NCBI RefSeq assembly: GCF_019279795.1
Contig: NC_056735.1
Location: 1,940,236,955 to 1,940,300,954, forward strand
Reading direction: 5' to 3'
Length of the DNA: 64,000 bases
From: Protopterus annectens
Lineage: Eukaryota; Chordata; Ceratodontiformes; Protopteridae
Part shown: in pieces, positions 1 to 11,380 of the stretch
How positions within the stretch are numbered: the stretch's first letter is position 1
How the letters are laid out: every line of letters starts with the position of its first letter
Translations under genes and position numbers: made by a program
The notes under the pieces: generated by a model
What the model was told of the DNA's origin: nothing
Seen by the model: the letters and a program-made list of their open reading frames with translations, nothing else
The model's database searches: none

Positions 1-235
1 CCTTGTTTCACCCAGGGAAGATATCAAGATTACACAGGAAACAAAAATTCAGTCCAACAAGAAGATGTGACTGGGAAATCAACTGATAATTAGATTACTG
101 AGACCAAAAAGGTGCACTAACTTGGACATAACAGAGGGCATTTTTAAAAAAACAAGACTGGCTTCATTTGAGAATAGTGAGAAATAAGTGAAACTACAAA
201 ATGTCAGCAAACAATTCCAGGAGATCATGTGCATG

Positions 236-236
236 T

Positions 237-325
<89 letters not shown>

Positions 326-340
326 CACACACACACACAC
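236..340. repeat. (CA)n microsatellite
   Basis: Nearly pure CA dinucleotide repeat with one interruption near 321-325. Open frames across it (poly His-Thr or Cys-Val) are artefacts. Confidence 0.98.
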
Positions 341-342
341 TT

Positions 343-448
343 CTAAATTCCCTGACTTACTTGCAGCAAAGTCCTCTGGTTAGTCTCGCAAATCCCTAAA
401 TTCCCTGACTTACTTGCAGCAAAGTCCTCTGGTTTGTCTCACAAATGC
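343..448. repeat. 53-bp tandem duplication
   Basis: Two adjacent copies of a 53-bp unit beginning CTAAATTCCCTGACTTAC, at 343-395 and 396-448, with only a few differences. It lies directly beside the CA microsatellite, so replication slippage is the likely origin. Confidence 0.9.
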
Positions 449-1545
449 TGAGTTCTGGCTCACAAATAACATAATTGTTGTCTGGTTTGTAAATAAATAT
501 TCCCTTATTTGTGAGCATTGCAAATAAGAGTTTATAATTCCCACTCACTCAAAACATGTGATGACGTCAGTCAAAGGCAAAATTTAAAAAACGGAGCCGG
601 GAAAATCGTGGCACCCCATTATTTGGACTTCAAAACCATTAAAAACGAGAAGTTTGGTATGGTTGAGAGGTATGGTGTCCCAATACCTTTGACAGATATC
701 ACAGTACCAGGACAGTGTGTGTGTGGTTACACTCATAAAGTATGGATGTATCATAATAGTTGTCAAGTATGTGTGTGCAGGATCATCTGTTATCAGTCCA
801 TATCACATATGTTATGTCGCAGGCATTGGATTAGTGTTGGTATTATTATGATATTGTCCATGATTGTGGTTGGTTCTTGTAATGTTTGCCATGATCCTTT
901 ACTGTGGCCACATTGCTGGATACTTCTGCTGAGAGTACACTCATATTCAGGTATAACAGTTTTCACAACTTCCCAATATGCACCCTATCCCATCTATATG
1001 TCAGATCCCTAATATATGTCCGCTGCATTATTCATGTAAGGATGCTTATCTCACATACAAATCCTCCCCATTGTTATGTCACCTTATGTGACATTCAGAC
1101 ACATTTTCACTGTACAGTCTTCACTGTACCAACTACATATGTGCTTGGTGTTGTTGCTACGAGCATATTCCATTGACATACCCTCCTCTGCTGTACATGT
1201 GGGGGTTTCAACTGTACTTTTCCCTGTGTCCATTCCTACATTTCATCTGTGTGTCCTGTTCAATGCACACCCACTTCCCCTCAGTGATTATTTTACATGG
1301 CAGTCCCATTTCCTCTTACAGATCATTAACACAGCTTCAGTACAGAATGGCAGGAGTGGGATATCACAATACTCTGCACTGTGGGTACACTGTCCTGTAC
1401 TATGTTTGGATCATATGCGTCACATTCATATGTCTGAAATGTCCACATATTCCCAGGATGTCCAGATGATTTCCTTATCAAATTTGTGGCTTTCTGCCAT
1501 ATCACTGGCATGAACTCTGGACTGATGTGATATAGTAATACATAC
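449..1545. other. No recognisable gene
   Basis: A 164-codon open frame (518-1012, plus) has Cys-rich and hydrophobic stretches but matches no family I know. It sits among other equally open frames in this T-rich stretch, so I do not call it a gene. Confidence 0.5.
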
Positions 1546-1549
1546 ATTT

Positions 1550-1745
1550 GCGTGCATGCCTGTCAACTGTCCTGATCTGTGCAGAATGTGCAATTTTTGT
1601 GTCATATTTGTAATCTTTTCCTCAACATTTTTCGTGGCAAATCATTGACATGTTATTGCAGAGTGCAGTCAGAAACTGATGACTGACATTTAAGTTTTAA
1701 ACTTCATGATCTTAACAAACTTCATGCTAATGTACAACTTATATA
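1550..1745. repeat. Dispersed repeat, copy 1 of 2
   Basis: About 190 bp that aligns loosely with 4825-5000. Both copies share, in order, a 'TCAACTGTCC' type start, a 'CATATTT' block, an 'AATGA..ACTGA' block and an end like 'AAACTTCATG...CTAATGTA'. The family is unknown. No coding capacity is visible. Confidence 0.55.
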
Positions 1746-2130
1746 TTCTATCAACCTCATTAAGTCTGGAAGTGCAGTATTAATCATCTGTCTCTATTTC
1801 TGTCCACCCCCCCCCATTGTTATGGCTTTGTCCACATTTCTCACTCTAAGATTTTGAGTGTTACATTCTAAGGCATTCCTATGTGAGATCTATGGTCATA
1901 TATGTCTTTATTACTGGTTATTTATCGTCCGATTAAGTTTGTCTCTGAGCAGATATATTGTACTAACAAAATGACAGCTATTTCTAAAGCCCTGGTGATC
2001 ACTGTGGCACTCCACTCAAGTCCATACACCATCGCTGCTCTTCTTTACAAAGAATTGCAGTCAATGTTTGACTAAAAAGGTTTCTCAGCCAACAGCACTG
2101 TTACGAGCTGCAAAACTTAGCTGAAGCGTG
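1746..2130. other. No recognisable feature
   Basis: AT-rich single-copy-looking sequence with a short poly-C run near 1807. Nothing identified. Confidence 0.5.
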
Positions 2131-2139
2131 CCATGCATC

Positions 2140-2330
2140 ATTAATATGCACTGTACAATGATGCTCCTTTTGCAACATCTTGCACAACGTTGTGAGTCCA
2201 CAATACTGTTTTAATATTAAAAACAATAAACCAAAATTGTTGAGCGCTTTCATCAACTAGTATGACTTCCTCAGAACAAATTACCACTGGACATACTCTC
2301 CGTGTAGGCACTGCATGAAGCCTACACAGA
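2140..2330 (-). mobile_element. Penelope-like element 3' remnant
   Basis: On the minus strand, 2241-2274 contains CTGAGGA, a short possible stem (GTCA/TGAT), then GAAAGCGC. This is the hammerhead-like arrangement also seen in the better PLE copies at 3734, 18973 and 23819. No coding part is recognisable here, so the assignment rests on the shared motif. Confidence 0.45.
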
Positions 2331-2890
2331 ATTTATTGAATCCCTAGGATGGTAATAAACATGAAACACATAAACATCAGAAGTGATAACCTATAGTAGA
2401 TGTTAATACATAGTTTTAGGAAATGTAGTACTCTGATTTTTACCTTGTTAAATTTATTGCTACCAGTGTCAGACAAAGCAATTATGCATAATAAAATAAA
2501 AGCATCTGAAGAGGTATACTTGTCACATTAGCTATTGGAGGTATTTTTAGGAAAATAAAACAGTGAAATGCTGACATTTGTGGAAAAGCACAGATATATA
2601 CTAGTCCACTAATTATTTCAGATAGGTACATTCATTACACTGTTTCTAAAACAGAAAGCTAGTGCACTTAGGCCAAAATAGTTCATTTCTTATTAGTAAG
2701 ATAAAGCCCTATTTCTTTTTTTCCTTTAAAAATGTTTTGTGACATATAGCTGCCCATAATTCTTTCCAGAACTTTGGTACTGATATAGAAAGCCAAAGAC
2801 AGTAAAAGATAAGTACATGATGAAAGCATTTTTATTTCTTTGTCTATCAATTGATCTGTCTCTCTATCTATTGATCTAGCTCTCATAGGT
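2331..2890. other. No recognisable feature
   Basis: AT-rich sequence with no gene, long repeat or coding signature that I can support. Confidence 0.5.
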
Positions 2891-2896
2891 TCACAG

Positions 2897-3570
2897 GTTC
2901 ATAGAAGGTTAGTAGGCTAAGTGCCCTAGAGCTATATTTATCCCAACTTGCCCCAATTATCGGTGGTTAGTTGAACGAAGTTAGCAGATGTAAGGGTCTA
3001 TCGTAGTTAATGATGACTTCCTCTGTCCAGGAGGGACATGGGGGCTGCCCCAGGGTGAATATGTGGCCACACATCAATTGATCTAGGTCACATTTGAAGA
3101 GGGTCATGGAGGGTCTCTCTTTCACATGAAATGGAAGCTTGTTCTGGAGAAGTAGTCGTCTCTGGGAGCTATATCTATCTTTCCAGCATGACCTGTTCAT
3201 GTCAGAGGCTAGGTTAAGATCCCAGGATCAAGTGACCTTCATGCATTTTGAGTTACGAATGTGTAGCATTTCCATCAGGCCTGGATCAGATTCTGACCTG
3301 TAAGCCAGGCATAGGTCCCCCCTTAGCAACCTGTAGGGGACAGAGTACAGTGACAGGGTTTTCAGTCTTTCCATGGCAGATTTGTTTTGTTCAACCTGTA
3401 ATTTCTTGGTGAGAAACCTCTGGATTCTTTCCAATTGTTGCAGGTGTCTGGTGAGGTACATGCAAAAGGGAGCATTGTACTCAATTATTGCTCTGATGAG
3501 GGCCAAGTATAATGTAAATAGAACATCCTTAAATCTAGATGCAATCCTTAGATGTCTCAATGCATCCTTC
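2897..3570 (-). mobile_element. CR1-type LINE, 3' end with RT C-terminus
   Basis: A 5'-truncated non-LTR retrotransposon on the minus strand. The frame at 3560-3228 encodes the C-terminal thumb region of a CR1-clade reverse transcriptase: 'RAIIEYNAPFCMYLTRHLQ', 'LERIQRFLTKKL', then 'YRLLRGDLCLAYR'. The 3' end at about 2897 carries the short repeat TGAACCTGTGAACCTA, typical of CR1-like 3' tails. The same 3' end recurs near 33213, 33604 and 51440. The frame is open for 110 codons, but the catalytic RT motifs are absent, so the copy is dead. Confidence 0.85.
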
Positions 3571-3699
3571 TATATCATTCCTGTATTCATTTATTTAGCC
3601 TTTTTAAAAATAAGAGCAGATACAAAAAATGAACATTTCTACCAAGACTGATGAAATAAAATAACTAGTAAAGTTGAAAAAAAAATAGTTAAACAATGA

Positions 3700-4290
3700 C
3701 CAGGAGGTGAATCTTTAATCTTAATGAATCAAGTGCTTTCATTCTTACTAAATTTAGGACGTCATCAGAAATAATTAAAAACGTAAAAACAACTACATTT
3801 AAATTAAGCCAGCACTTATGAAAGCATCATAAAGTCTGTCACATGGCCACAGTCACATGCCTAAATAAGACATTCCCCTTAATAAAAACACAGTACTATT
3901 AATAAATGCTATCATGACCTTGCTTATATTAATTTAAATAGACTAGAAACAGATGTATTTTCATTTTAACCAGACCATAAAATTTCCTTGTATTCAAGCT
4001 GTTTCCCAAACTCTCGCCAAAATTCTCTTATCAACTTTGTCAATAAGAAAAATATATATTTTAAACCTTTACATCTGCTAGCATGCTTACCAAGTACACT
4101 TTTGCAATCAGTTTTTACAAATGCTATAAACATTTCAGAAATCTTGTGATATATTGGACTTTTTGTCTTTCCTGCAAAGTAGTAGAAGTATTTATAGCAC
4201 ACAGAATTTTGTGTTGCTTGTCTACTCAGGAAGAGTTTAGGTGCCTGGTACTTTGTACTCCTGAAGAACACAGTACACCAAGTGCTGACT
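3700..4290 (-). mobile_element. Penelope-like element fragment with GIY-YIG domain
   Basis: The minus-strand frame at 4271-3966 encodes a PLE C-terminal endonuclease: 'YYFAGKTKSPIYHKISE' (a decayed GIY-YIG region), 'KSVLGKHAS', then 'FFLLTKL' and 'QLEYKEILW'. In PLEs this GIY-YIG nuclease follows the RT and cuts the target. Downstream, at 3768-3734, the minus strand reads CTGATGA...GAAAGCAC, a hammerhead-like core at the expected 3' position. The RT is missing, so this is a 5'-truncated dead copy. Confidence 0.75.
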
Positions 4291-4299
4291 TGTCCAGTT

Positions 4300-4824
4300 C
4301 ACTGAACTTACTTCCTGAAGTGTGAGATTGGTCAAATGAATTCTGTGAGGCATTACTTTTCACCATTGACATATCTGGATAGGGATATAATACCTAGTTG
4401 TATTACTGAGTATCATGGTGAAGTGAGTTAAGGGGTGATGTTTTGCTTTAGTTGTTCCCAATTTCTAACATCATCTGGATTCATAGTGCAGGCTACTAGG
4501 GGATTTTGTCCAATGAGCTGAGCTATATCCTTTTGTTAATGAGTTTTGTGAGAGTGTCTGATGTACTGTAAGCTGAATAGGCTTGTATTTTATGTAAATA
4601 AATAAATTCATTAATTAAATGTTTAATGGTGCTGAGGTAGTTACACATATGAGTTGTGATGAACAGCTTCAGGTATTTTATTTTGGCATGCTGCATCAAG
4701 ATATTTTCCTCGGAGTGGTTTAACTGTTAGTGGAAAGATTATTTTCCATCGTTTGAGTGGATGACTAGCTGATCATTAGTGATTTGGTTATGCCAGTGTT
4801 TAGCAAGGTTTTAGTGCACACCTC
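4300..4824. other. No recognisable feature
   Basis: AT-rich DNA with no coding or repeat signature that I can name. Confidence 0.5.
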
Positions 4825-5000
4825 TCAACTATCCAGATTTTTTGTAGACTGCCCATATTTCTGTCCCATATTTTTGCTGTGTTCTTCATAAAATTTGTGA
4901 TTTCCATTAAAATCAATGAAGACTGAAACATTAAATAATGACAAGACATTTGGGTTTCAAACTTCATATCCTTCATAAAATGCAGGCTAATGTAAAAAAG
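4825..5000. repeat. Dispersed repeat, copy 2 of 2
   Basis: Degenerate copy of the 1550-1745 sequence in the same orientation. It ends just before the DIRS terminal repeat. Confidence 0.5.
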
Positions 5001-5030
5001 TACAGTTGTGTAAAAATCTTACAATAATGG

Positions 5031-5220
5031 TAAGTGTCCCTGCCTTCACCGCTGCAATATACCTTACAAATGATATTCCCTGCCGTGAAACCCACCGTCC
5101 GGCCAGTTTACCAAAGTCTACCATTGCTTTAAGGTACGCTGACCATCACCTGCACACTCCATGCATGGGGTAGGGCATAAAGGTGATGTTCAGGTGTACC
5201 ATTCTCAGAACTGATTGCCC
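5031..5220. repeat. DIRS left inverted terminal repeat
   Basis: Reverse-complements to 10323-10512 at roughly 80% by eye. Shared blocks include TTACAAATG, CCAGTTTAC, AAGTCTACCATTG and TCAGAACT. It forms the 3' end of the minus-strand element. Confidence 0.88.
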
Positions 5221-5300
5221 CAGTAGGAACAGCAGTACAAGGAAAGCCAAGGAGAACCTGCACATCCAGGAAGGAAAAAAGACCAGGAAGATGGAGGGAG

Positions 5301-5399
5301 AGAATACTGCAGCGTTGAAGGCAAGGACATTTAATTTTACACAACTAGACTATGTCCTTACATTCACTGCTGTAGTATTCCTTACAAATGGGAGTATGG
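5301..5399. repeat. DIRS internal complementary region
   Basis: 5301-5330 resembles the outer end of the right repeat (AATACTGCAGC...AAGGACAT). 5351-5399 resembles the reverse complement of that end (ATGTCCTTACATTCACTGCT). In DIRS1 this region matches the outer tips of both terminal repeats and templates their completion and circle formation. It lies just inside the 3' terminal repeat, as expected. Confidence 0.8.
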
Positions 5400-5439
5400 C
5401 CAAAGTAAAAGAAGGAACTTGGGAGGAGGAAGCAGCAGA

Positions 5440-6420
5440 GCCCTCCAAGAAGCCATGAAGTATAGCAGCAACAAAACCAGCTCCAGCTCTGGAGATACTA
5501 TCCAACTGGTAATGTTTTTAAAGGTATGCACAGAAGTCCAGGTAGCAACTTCAAGTATAGAATTAGCATCTAAGTATTTGAAAAAAGCACCAGAAGCAGC
5601 GACAGCTCTGGTGGAATGAGCCTTTACAGAAGAAGGAAGGCTCTCGCCATGAAAAGTGTAACAAAAGGAAATAGCCTTTGAAATCCAAGTGGAAATAGTT
5701 TTCTTGGAAACAGCTAAATCTCAAGACCTAGGAGGAAAGGAAACAAATAGCTCGTCATATTTTCAGATAGCTTTAGTTTTATCCAAATAAACTCTGTCTA
5801 AGCACATCTAAGGTATGTAGCACCTTCTCACTGTCAGATTGTGGAGAGGGGAAAAAATAGGCAAATTAATAGACTGATTAAGTGACAACTCATTAACCAC
5901 CTTGGGCATGAAAGAAGGATTAGTATGCAAGGACACCCTGCCCTCATGAAATATCAAAAAAGGTGGGCAAGCCATAAGGGCTTTCAACTCAGACAGCCAT
6001 CTGGCAGAAGTAAGAGCTAACAAAAGAAATATCTTACACGAACAATGTTGCAAGAAAGCTGAAACAGCAGGCTCAAAAGGAGCTTGAATCAATTTTTCCA
6101 GAAAAAATCCCAGGGAAGAGGAACAGGCTTCATGGGAGGTCTAATACTAAGTAGCCTTTAAGAAATTGCGTAGCCTCAAATCTAGAAGCTAATGGGAGAG
6201 TTAAACACAGGCAAGCAGAAAGAACAGATAAGTGGTCCTTAATAGAAGAATAGGCCAAACCAGCATTGAGCAACTCATACAAATAAGAGAGAACCAAAGG
6301 AACATCCACAGAAAGTGGGTCTAGGTCATGAGAAAGACACCCAATACAAAACCTCTTCCATTTAGATAAGTAGTATTTCCTAGTAGTAGGTTTCCAGGCC
6401 TCCTGCGGGTCCTGTAGCAC
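5440..6420 (-). pseudogene. DIRS tyrosine recombinase, frameshifted
   Basis: Encodes the integrase of the element. The N-terminal SAM-like domain is at 6420-6130 ('TTRKYYLSKWKRFCIGCL...YLYELLNAGLAYSSIK'). The catalytic core follows in another frame at 6092-5808, with the first active-site Arg in 'LTSARWLSELKAL'. The HxxR box is 'HSTRAVAAS' near 5620. The nucleophile region after 'ATWTSVHTFK' does not show Tyr in that frame, but a His-Tyr-Gln-Leu-Asp reading appears in the next frame near 5510, so a one-base indel just before it is likely. At least three frame breaks make it inactive. Confidence 0.85.
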
Positions 6421-6533
6421 ATCCTCAGAGAAAAAGGTGTCTATGAGGAGTCAAAACCCTATTACCCACAGTGTCAGTTGAAGCGCGGACAAATGGGAAT
6501 GGATGAGGGACCCTTTGTCTTGTGTGAGGAGAT

Positions 6534-8250
6534 CTATCGAAGTAGAGGGAACCAGTGGTGTTGCAGCCAAAAGGGAGTCACCAACCAGATTTTGGGAGCA
6601 TCTTGTTTAATCTTGAACAGGACTCTAAGAAGGAGAGGAAGGGGAGGGAATGTATAAAGAAACATCCCCTTCCAAGAAAAGGAGAGGGGGTCCACCTTCC
6701 ATACCAGAGGACCTGGGACTCTGGCACAAAACAGAGAAAGTTGTCTGTTCAGAGGGGAGGCAAAGAGATCTACTTGATGAGTACCCAACTGGTGAACAAT
6801 GTCCAGAAAAAACATCCCTGTGAAGCATCCATTCATGGGATTTAGTGAAAGACATGCTCAGATTGTCTGCCACAACATTCCGATGTGAAGGAATGCAAAC
6901 TGCCTCCTGAAGAGTCACCCAATATTGGATAGCCAGATCCCATACCATAAGTGCCAATTGGCAAAGACGGTAAGACCTCGTACCCTCCTGTTTGTTGATA
7001 TACCACATGACTGTGATGTTGTCTGTGAATACTTTGAGAGGCCCTGGACAGAAGAGAGGATGAAAGGCCTGAAGAGCCAGCATAAGAGCCCTCATCTCTG
7101 TGATGTTGATGTGTTCCTTCTGCTGGCAAGATGACCACACCCTGTGAACCCCCATGTAGCCAAACATTGCACCCCATCCCACATCTGAACCATCTGTGAA
7201 CAGATTGTGAGAGAGAAGAGGAGCCTGAAAAGGGAGCCCTGGATTCAGTGGCAACTGCTGAGTCCACCACAGAAGTTCTTTCTTGAGACACGAGAGAAGA
7301 GGAGCAAGAAAGTCTAGAGGATGCTCATGCTGAGGCCACACAAACTTCAGAAACCACTGGAACTTCCTCATGTGGAGCCTGGCCAGAGGGAGTATCAGAA
7401 TAGTGGAAGTCATGAATGCCTGAGCTCTCAGAAACCCCCTGGCTATAATGGAGGCTAGGGGAAGAAGAGTTTGAAAGAAAGAAATGAGAGTTAATGCCTT
7501 TGGAGGAGACAGAGATGCCAGCATTGGCACCATTTGAAACCTGCAACCCAGAAAGACATGAGCCTGAGAAGGAGTCAGGGAAGACTTTCTGAAGTTTATT
7601 GTGAACCCCATGCTCTGAAGAAGAGAAATAGTAAAATGAAGATTTTGCAAAGGAACCTCTGGAGAAGATCCTTGAATCAGCAGGTCATCCAAATAAGGAA
7701 ATATTTGGATCCCTTGAAGCCTACAAAAGGCAATTCCAGGCGCAAGGCATTTGGTGAACACCCTTCGGGCAGTAGAAAGGCCAAAGGGCAAAACACAGAA
7801 CTGAAAAAGCCAGAAAGCAACAGAGAAACGCAAAAACCTCCTGAAAGGAGGATGGATTGTAATATGGAGATAAGCATCCTTGAGGTCCAGAGACAGCAGA
7901 AAGGCCTGAGAGAGCAACAGATGAAAAAGGGACTGAAGGGACATGATCCAAAAGGAAGGCACCTTCAGAAAGGTGTTTTGATGGGAGAGGTCTAGAATAA
8001 GTCTCCAAGTACCTTCTTGTCTGGCCACTAGAAACATTCTTGAATAAAACCCGTTCACCCTTTGGGACACAGTCACCTCTTGAATAGTACCCTGAGACAA
8101 GAGGTCTCAAAGAACCTCTGGGAAAAAGGAATTTGCTCCCAAGGAGGCTGAGGAATGCCAATAAAAGGAGGGAGGGGAAATCCAGACCATGAAGTAACAT
8201 TGCTGAATGATTGACAGAATCCAAAAGTCCTGGGTGATTCAGAGTCAAAC
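6534..8250 (-). pseudogene. DIRS reverse transcriptase / RNase H
   Basis: The longest frame (8100-6625, 491 codons) holds the RT: motif A 'LDLKDAYLHI' (about residues 71-80), 'LPFGLSTA', and the catalytic 'YLDDLL' (about 136-141). RNase H follows with 'LFTDGSDVGWGA' (Asp about 303), Glu in 'ITEMRAL' (about 335), Asp in 'VFTDN' (about 360) and 'VVADN' (about 412). Sequence upstream of the first Met lies in another frame (8248-8100). The tail ('VDLFASPLNRQLSLFCARVP') continues in yet another frame at 6836-6534. All catalytic residues are visible, but two frameshifts break the protein. Confidence 0.93.
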
Positions 8251-8299
8251 AGGAAGAGAAAGATAAAGGCGAAGAGAAAAAGGAATATGGCTGGGAACA

Positions 8300-10110
8300 G
8301 GTGGATAGTCAGACAGTGCCAATTTTGTCAGAAAAGGAAGGCTTAAAAATCACTGCAGTCTGAATGGCCTTAGCAGAAGGAGTCTGTTGACTACTATTTT
8401 TACCTTTAGAAGGAGGGCGAGACTGCCTACGAACAAAAGCTGGCTTAGAAGGGTAGTTTTGCTGAAATTCACGCACAGGAGAAACAAAGACAGGCTTAAG
8501 CTCCTGTAAAGCCTTCCCTTTGTCCTGAAGTGATTTAAAATAAACCAGCAGCTGCATCTCCAAACAAAAGAGAATTATCCAGAGGAGCATCCATCAACTT
8601 AGCCTTAATATCATCGGGTAAAGGTTGAAGACAAAGCCATGAATATCTTCTCAGAACCATACCAGAAGCAGCAGCCCTAGAAGAGGCATCTGCTGCATGA
8701 TAACTACATTTGATAGAATGACAAACTACCTGAGAGGAAGTCCCAAGCAAGGAAATAGCAGAAAATTTACTCTCAGAGTCTGGAAGAGCAGAAAGAATAT
8801 GACAAGCCTGAAAAGAAGAGCCAAGACATACCTAGAGATATGCAGCTAATAACTAATAGCCTTAAAAGCTACGGTGGCTGAAGTATAAACCGTCTTACCA
8901 AGCCTACCCGTGGTTCTACAGTCCTTGTTAGAAGGTAGTAACTTGGACAAAGGAAGCAAGTGAGATGGCTTATCATAGGCTACAGACACTACAGAGGGGT
9001 CAGCAGCAAGACATTTAAATGAAAAGGAACAATCTTCAGACACCCTATAAAACCTATCATTATTCCAGGGAGCAGCAGGCAGAGAATCTGGCACTGTAGA
9101 CGCAGTGAAAAAATCATCCAATAATGCAGGAAAGACAAGAGGAATGGCTGCAGGTTTAGGAGATTCCATCTGCAGTGGCTCATAGTACCTCCTATGGATA
9201 TGCAAAACCTGGGCACCATCCCACTAAAAAATTCCATCATCCTAGAGATCGTGTTGCCAAAGGAAATTTCCTCAGAAGGATTATCTAAAATATGAGACTC
9301 CTCCTCCTCAGATCCATAGTCTAAAGGAGAAATAATCTGGGTAGAATAAGCAAAGGAGTCATCATTAGAATCCACCTCAGAAAAATGCAATCCTCTGCCT
9401 TTTAGTGGAAGAGGAGGACCAATGAGGAGCAGGAACTGAAACCCCTAGAGGAGGCCTCAATAACAGCAAAGCATTATATAACCCCTGAGTAAAGGCTTCC
9501 CACTTACTTTGTGGATCCCTAGGAGCAGAAGAAACATGATTAGTTTTCTGTTTCTTTTTTAAGGGGACATCTGTTCTAGAAACCTGAAAAGGCCCAGACT
9601 CATGACGGCATTCCACAACTGCAGTAGAAACCTCTTCCCTAAAGAGAAACTGCAAAACTCCACTAGAACCATCGGAAACAGTCAATCATGGTTTTCTCTG
9701 AATGCCCAAAAGGGATGCCTGCAAAGCCTCATTGGACATGCTGCCTGCCAGATCCTCACTGGCTTCCAACACAGACGTGGTAGAAGAGTCTGACAAAACA
9801 ACTGGTTGAGCCTCCGGGTTCATAATGACCTCAGGAGAAACTCCAGACAGTGGCTGGACATAGGAAGATTCTGGTCTTACCTTATGCACCTTCTTCTTCC
9901 CTGACAGCTGACCCTTCGGGCATAAAGCTCCATCCATAGTATCTGCAACAAGAAGCTTAAGATGCTGGTGGTCAAGATACAAGGAAAGGGAAGAAAGCCT
10001 ACTATAAAGAGGTTGAAGACAAATACCTGACAAATTGAGCAAGGCGTATGGTCATGAGCCCTAGGCAAAAAAGACACTTATCGTGGCAGTCTTTATAGGG
10101 AATCAATCAC
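8300..10110 (-). pseudogene. DIRS gag-like gene, frameshifted
   Basis: The structural protein gene of the DIRS element. Near 10090-10020 a Cys/His cluster is visible across two frames (CLFCLG, then HDHTPCSICQ), like the N-terminus of DIRS Gag. The best-conserved block is at 8750-8535: 'AADASSRAAASGMVLRRYSW' followed by 'LPDDIKAKLMDAPLDN' and 'LLFG', a usual DIRS Gag signature. Between them, 10042-8846 is split over at least three frames with acidic and Ser-rich stretches. It lies upstream of the RT as expected and is not expressible as one protein. Confidence 0.75.
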
Positions 10111-10322
10111 CCACACTGGCATCTACCCTTCCTGGATGACATTAACTCCAAACAGCAGACAACAAATAGAAAAAGTAACCAAAAACCCAACTGGGTACTT
10201 ATCTGCAACTGTGAAGACTCCAGCAAACAGGAGTAAGCACAGGAAAGCCAACAAACAGAAAAATGAGAAAAAAAAATGGATGGTGGTAACAGACCAACAG
10301 TTAAAACAGCATTCGGACTGGC

Positions 10323-10512
10323 GGCAATCAAGTTCTGAGGATGGTACATCTGAACATCCCTTTTATGCTCTACCTATGCAAGGAGTGTACAGGTGACATT
10401 CAGCATACCTTAAAACAATGGTAGACTTTAGTAAACTGGTTGGACAGTGGGCTTCATGGCAGGGAATCCCATTTGTAAAGAATACTGCAGCAGTGAATGT
10501 AAGGACATCTGC
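10323..10512. repeat. DIRS right inverted terminal repeat
   Basis: Inverted counterpart of 5031-5220 and the 5' end of the minus-strand element. The outer tip near 10490-10512 is the part copied in the internal complementary region. Confidence 0.88.
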
Positions 10513-11380
10513 TATTCTTTCAACTTCCTAAGTTTATTAGAGCAATATTTAAAATCTGTCCCCGATTTTGGTCCTTTGTCCCCTCCCATCATTCTTAGAC
10601 TAAAAGGTGGTTGGTGGTACAGGAATTGTGATTGGAAGCTGTGTTTTCTTGGACTGTCAGATAACATTTGTGTTTTAATTGTTTATTTATTTTTTTAAGA
10701 AAAGGGGTCATATCCTATTATCAGTTTTCTAAGAATAAAACTACATTTCTGAATAAAGGGTCAGCAGTGAGTTTTTCTTAGTTAGTCTTTCATTTTTCTC
10801 AAGGCAGTATTTTGCAAGGATTCAGGATTCAATTGTTTTCTTATCGATTGGAGAGCATATGGAAAATGACTCATTCTATTTGAATAGGTGTTACTTTAAT
10901 TTCTTTACTGACATTCTAGAAAGGTTACTTTACTTTTAAATTTCTTTGTTGTAAGTGCTGTTGGTGTTTCCCAAGTTTGAATAATAAAAGGGTCATCTAT
11001 ATCATGACAGATGTTGGTCAGAGGGGTGAGCCTAATGGACAGACACTAGGATGGAGAGGTAGGAAGAAGAGCTTTAAAAGGTTAACTTTAGGCAGGATAA
11101 AGCACAAGTACCAGGTCAGGTACTTCTCACTGTCCTCAGGAATCTGGTCAGTATCTTAGCACATACTTTAATGAAGATCTTTGGCATGTAAGTAGCATCT
11201 GCAAATTTGCCTGAAGTGTGCAACACAGTAAGTTTGGTGCTACGGTAAGAGGGAGAGGCAATGGAACATGAATAATCTTGGGAATCACAGGTGTTCTTGC
11301 TTTATAGTAGCATTGAGGCAAGCCAGAGAGAAAATTCTGAAGGAAAGTCTAGTTGATTTCCTTTAAAATAATAATTTGCT
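10513..11380. other. No recognisable feature
   Basis: AT-rich. Short open frames only. Nothing identified. Confidence 0.5.

Larger units (their letters stand above)
5031..10512 (-). mobile_element. DIRS-type retrotransposon, full structure, inactive
   Basis: A roughly 5.5-kb element on the minus strand with the complete DIRS1 layout: inverted terminal repeats (5031-5220 and 10323-10512), gag, reverse transcriptase plus RNase H, a tyrosine recombinase, and an internal complementary region beside the 3' terminal repeat. DIRS elements integrate through a circular intermediate using the recombinase and normally make no target duplication. All genes carry frameshifts. No methyltransferase domain fits between RNase H and the recombinase, where some DIRS elements have one. 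Confidence 0.93.

Noticed and set aside
518..1012. 164-codon plus-strand open frame
   Set aside because: No family resemblance, no supporting start context, and overlapping frames of similar openness, so it is not called a gene.
7534..7995. 153-codon plus-strand frame rich in Lys/Arg
   Set aside because: It is the antisense shadow of the DIRS reverse transcriptase.
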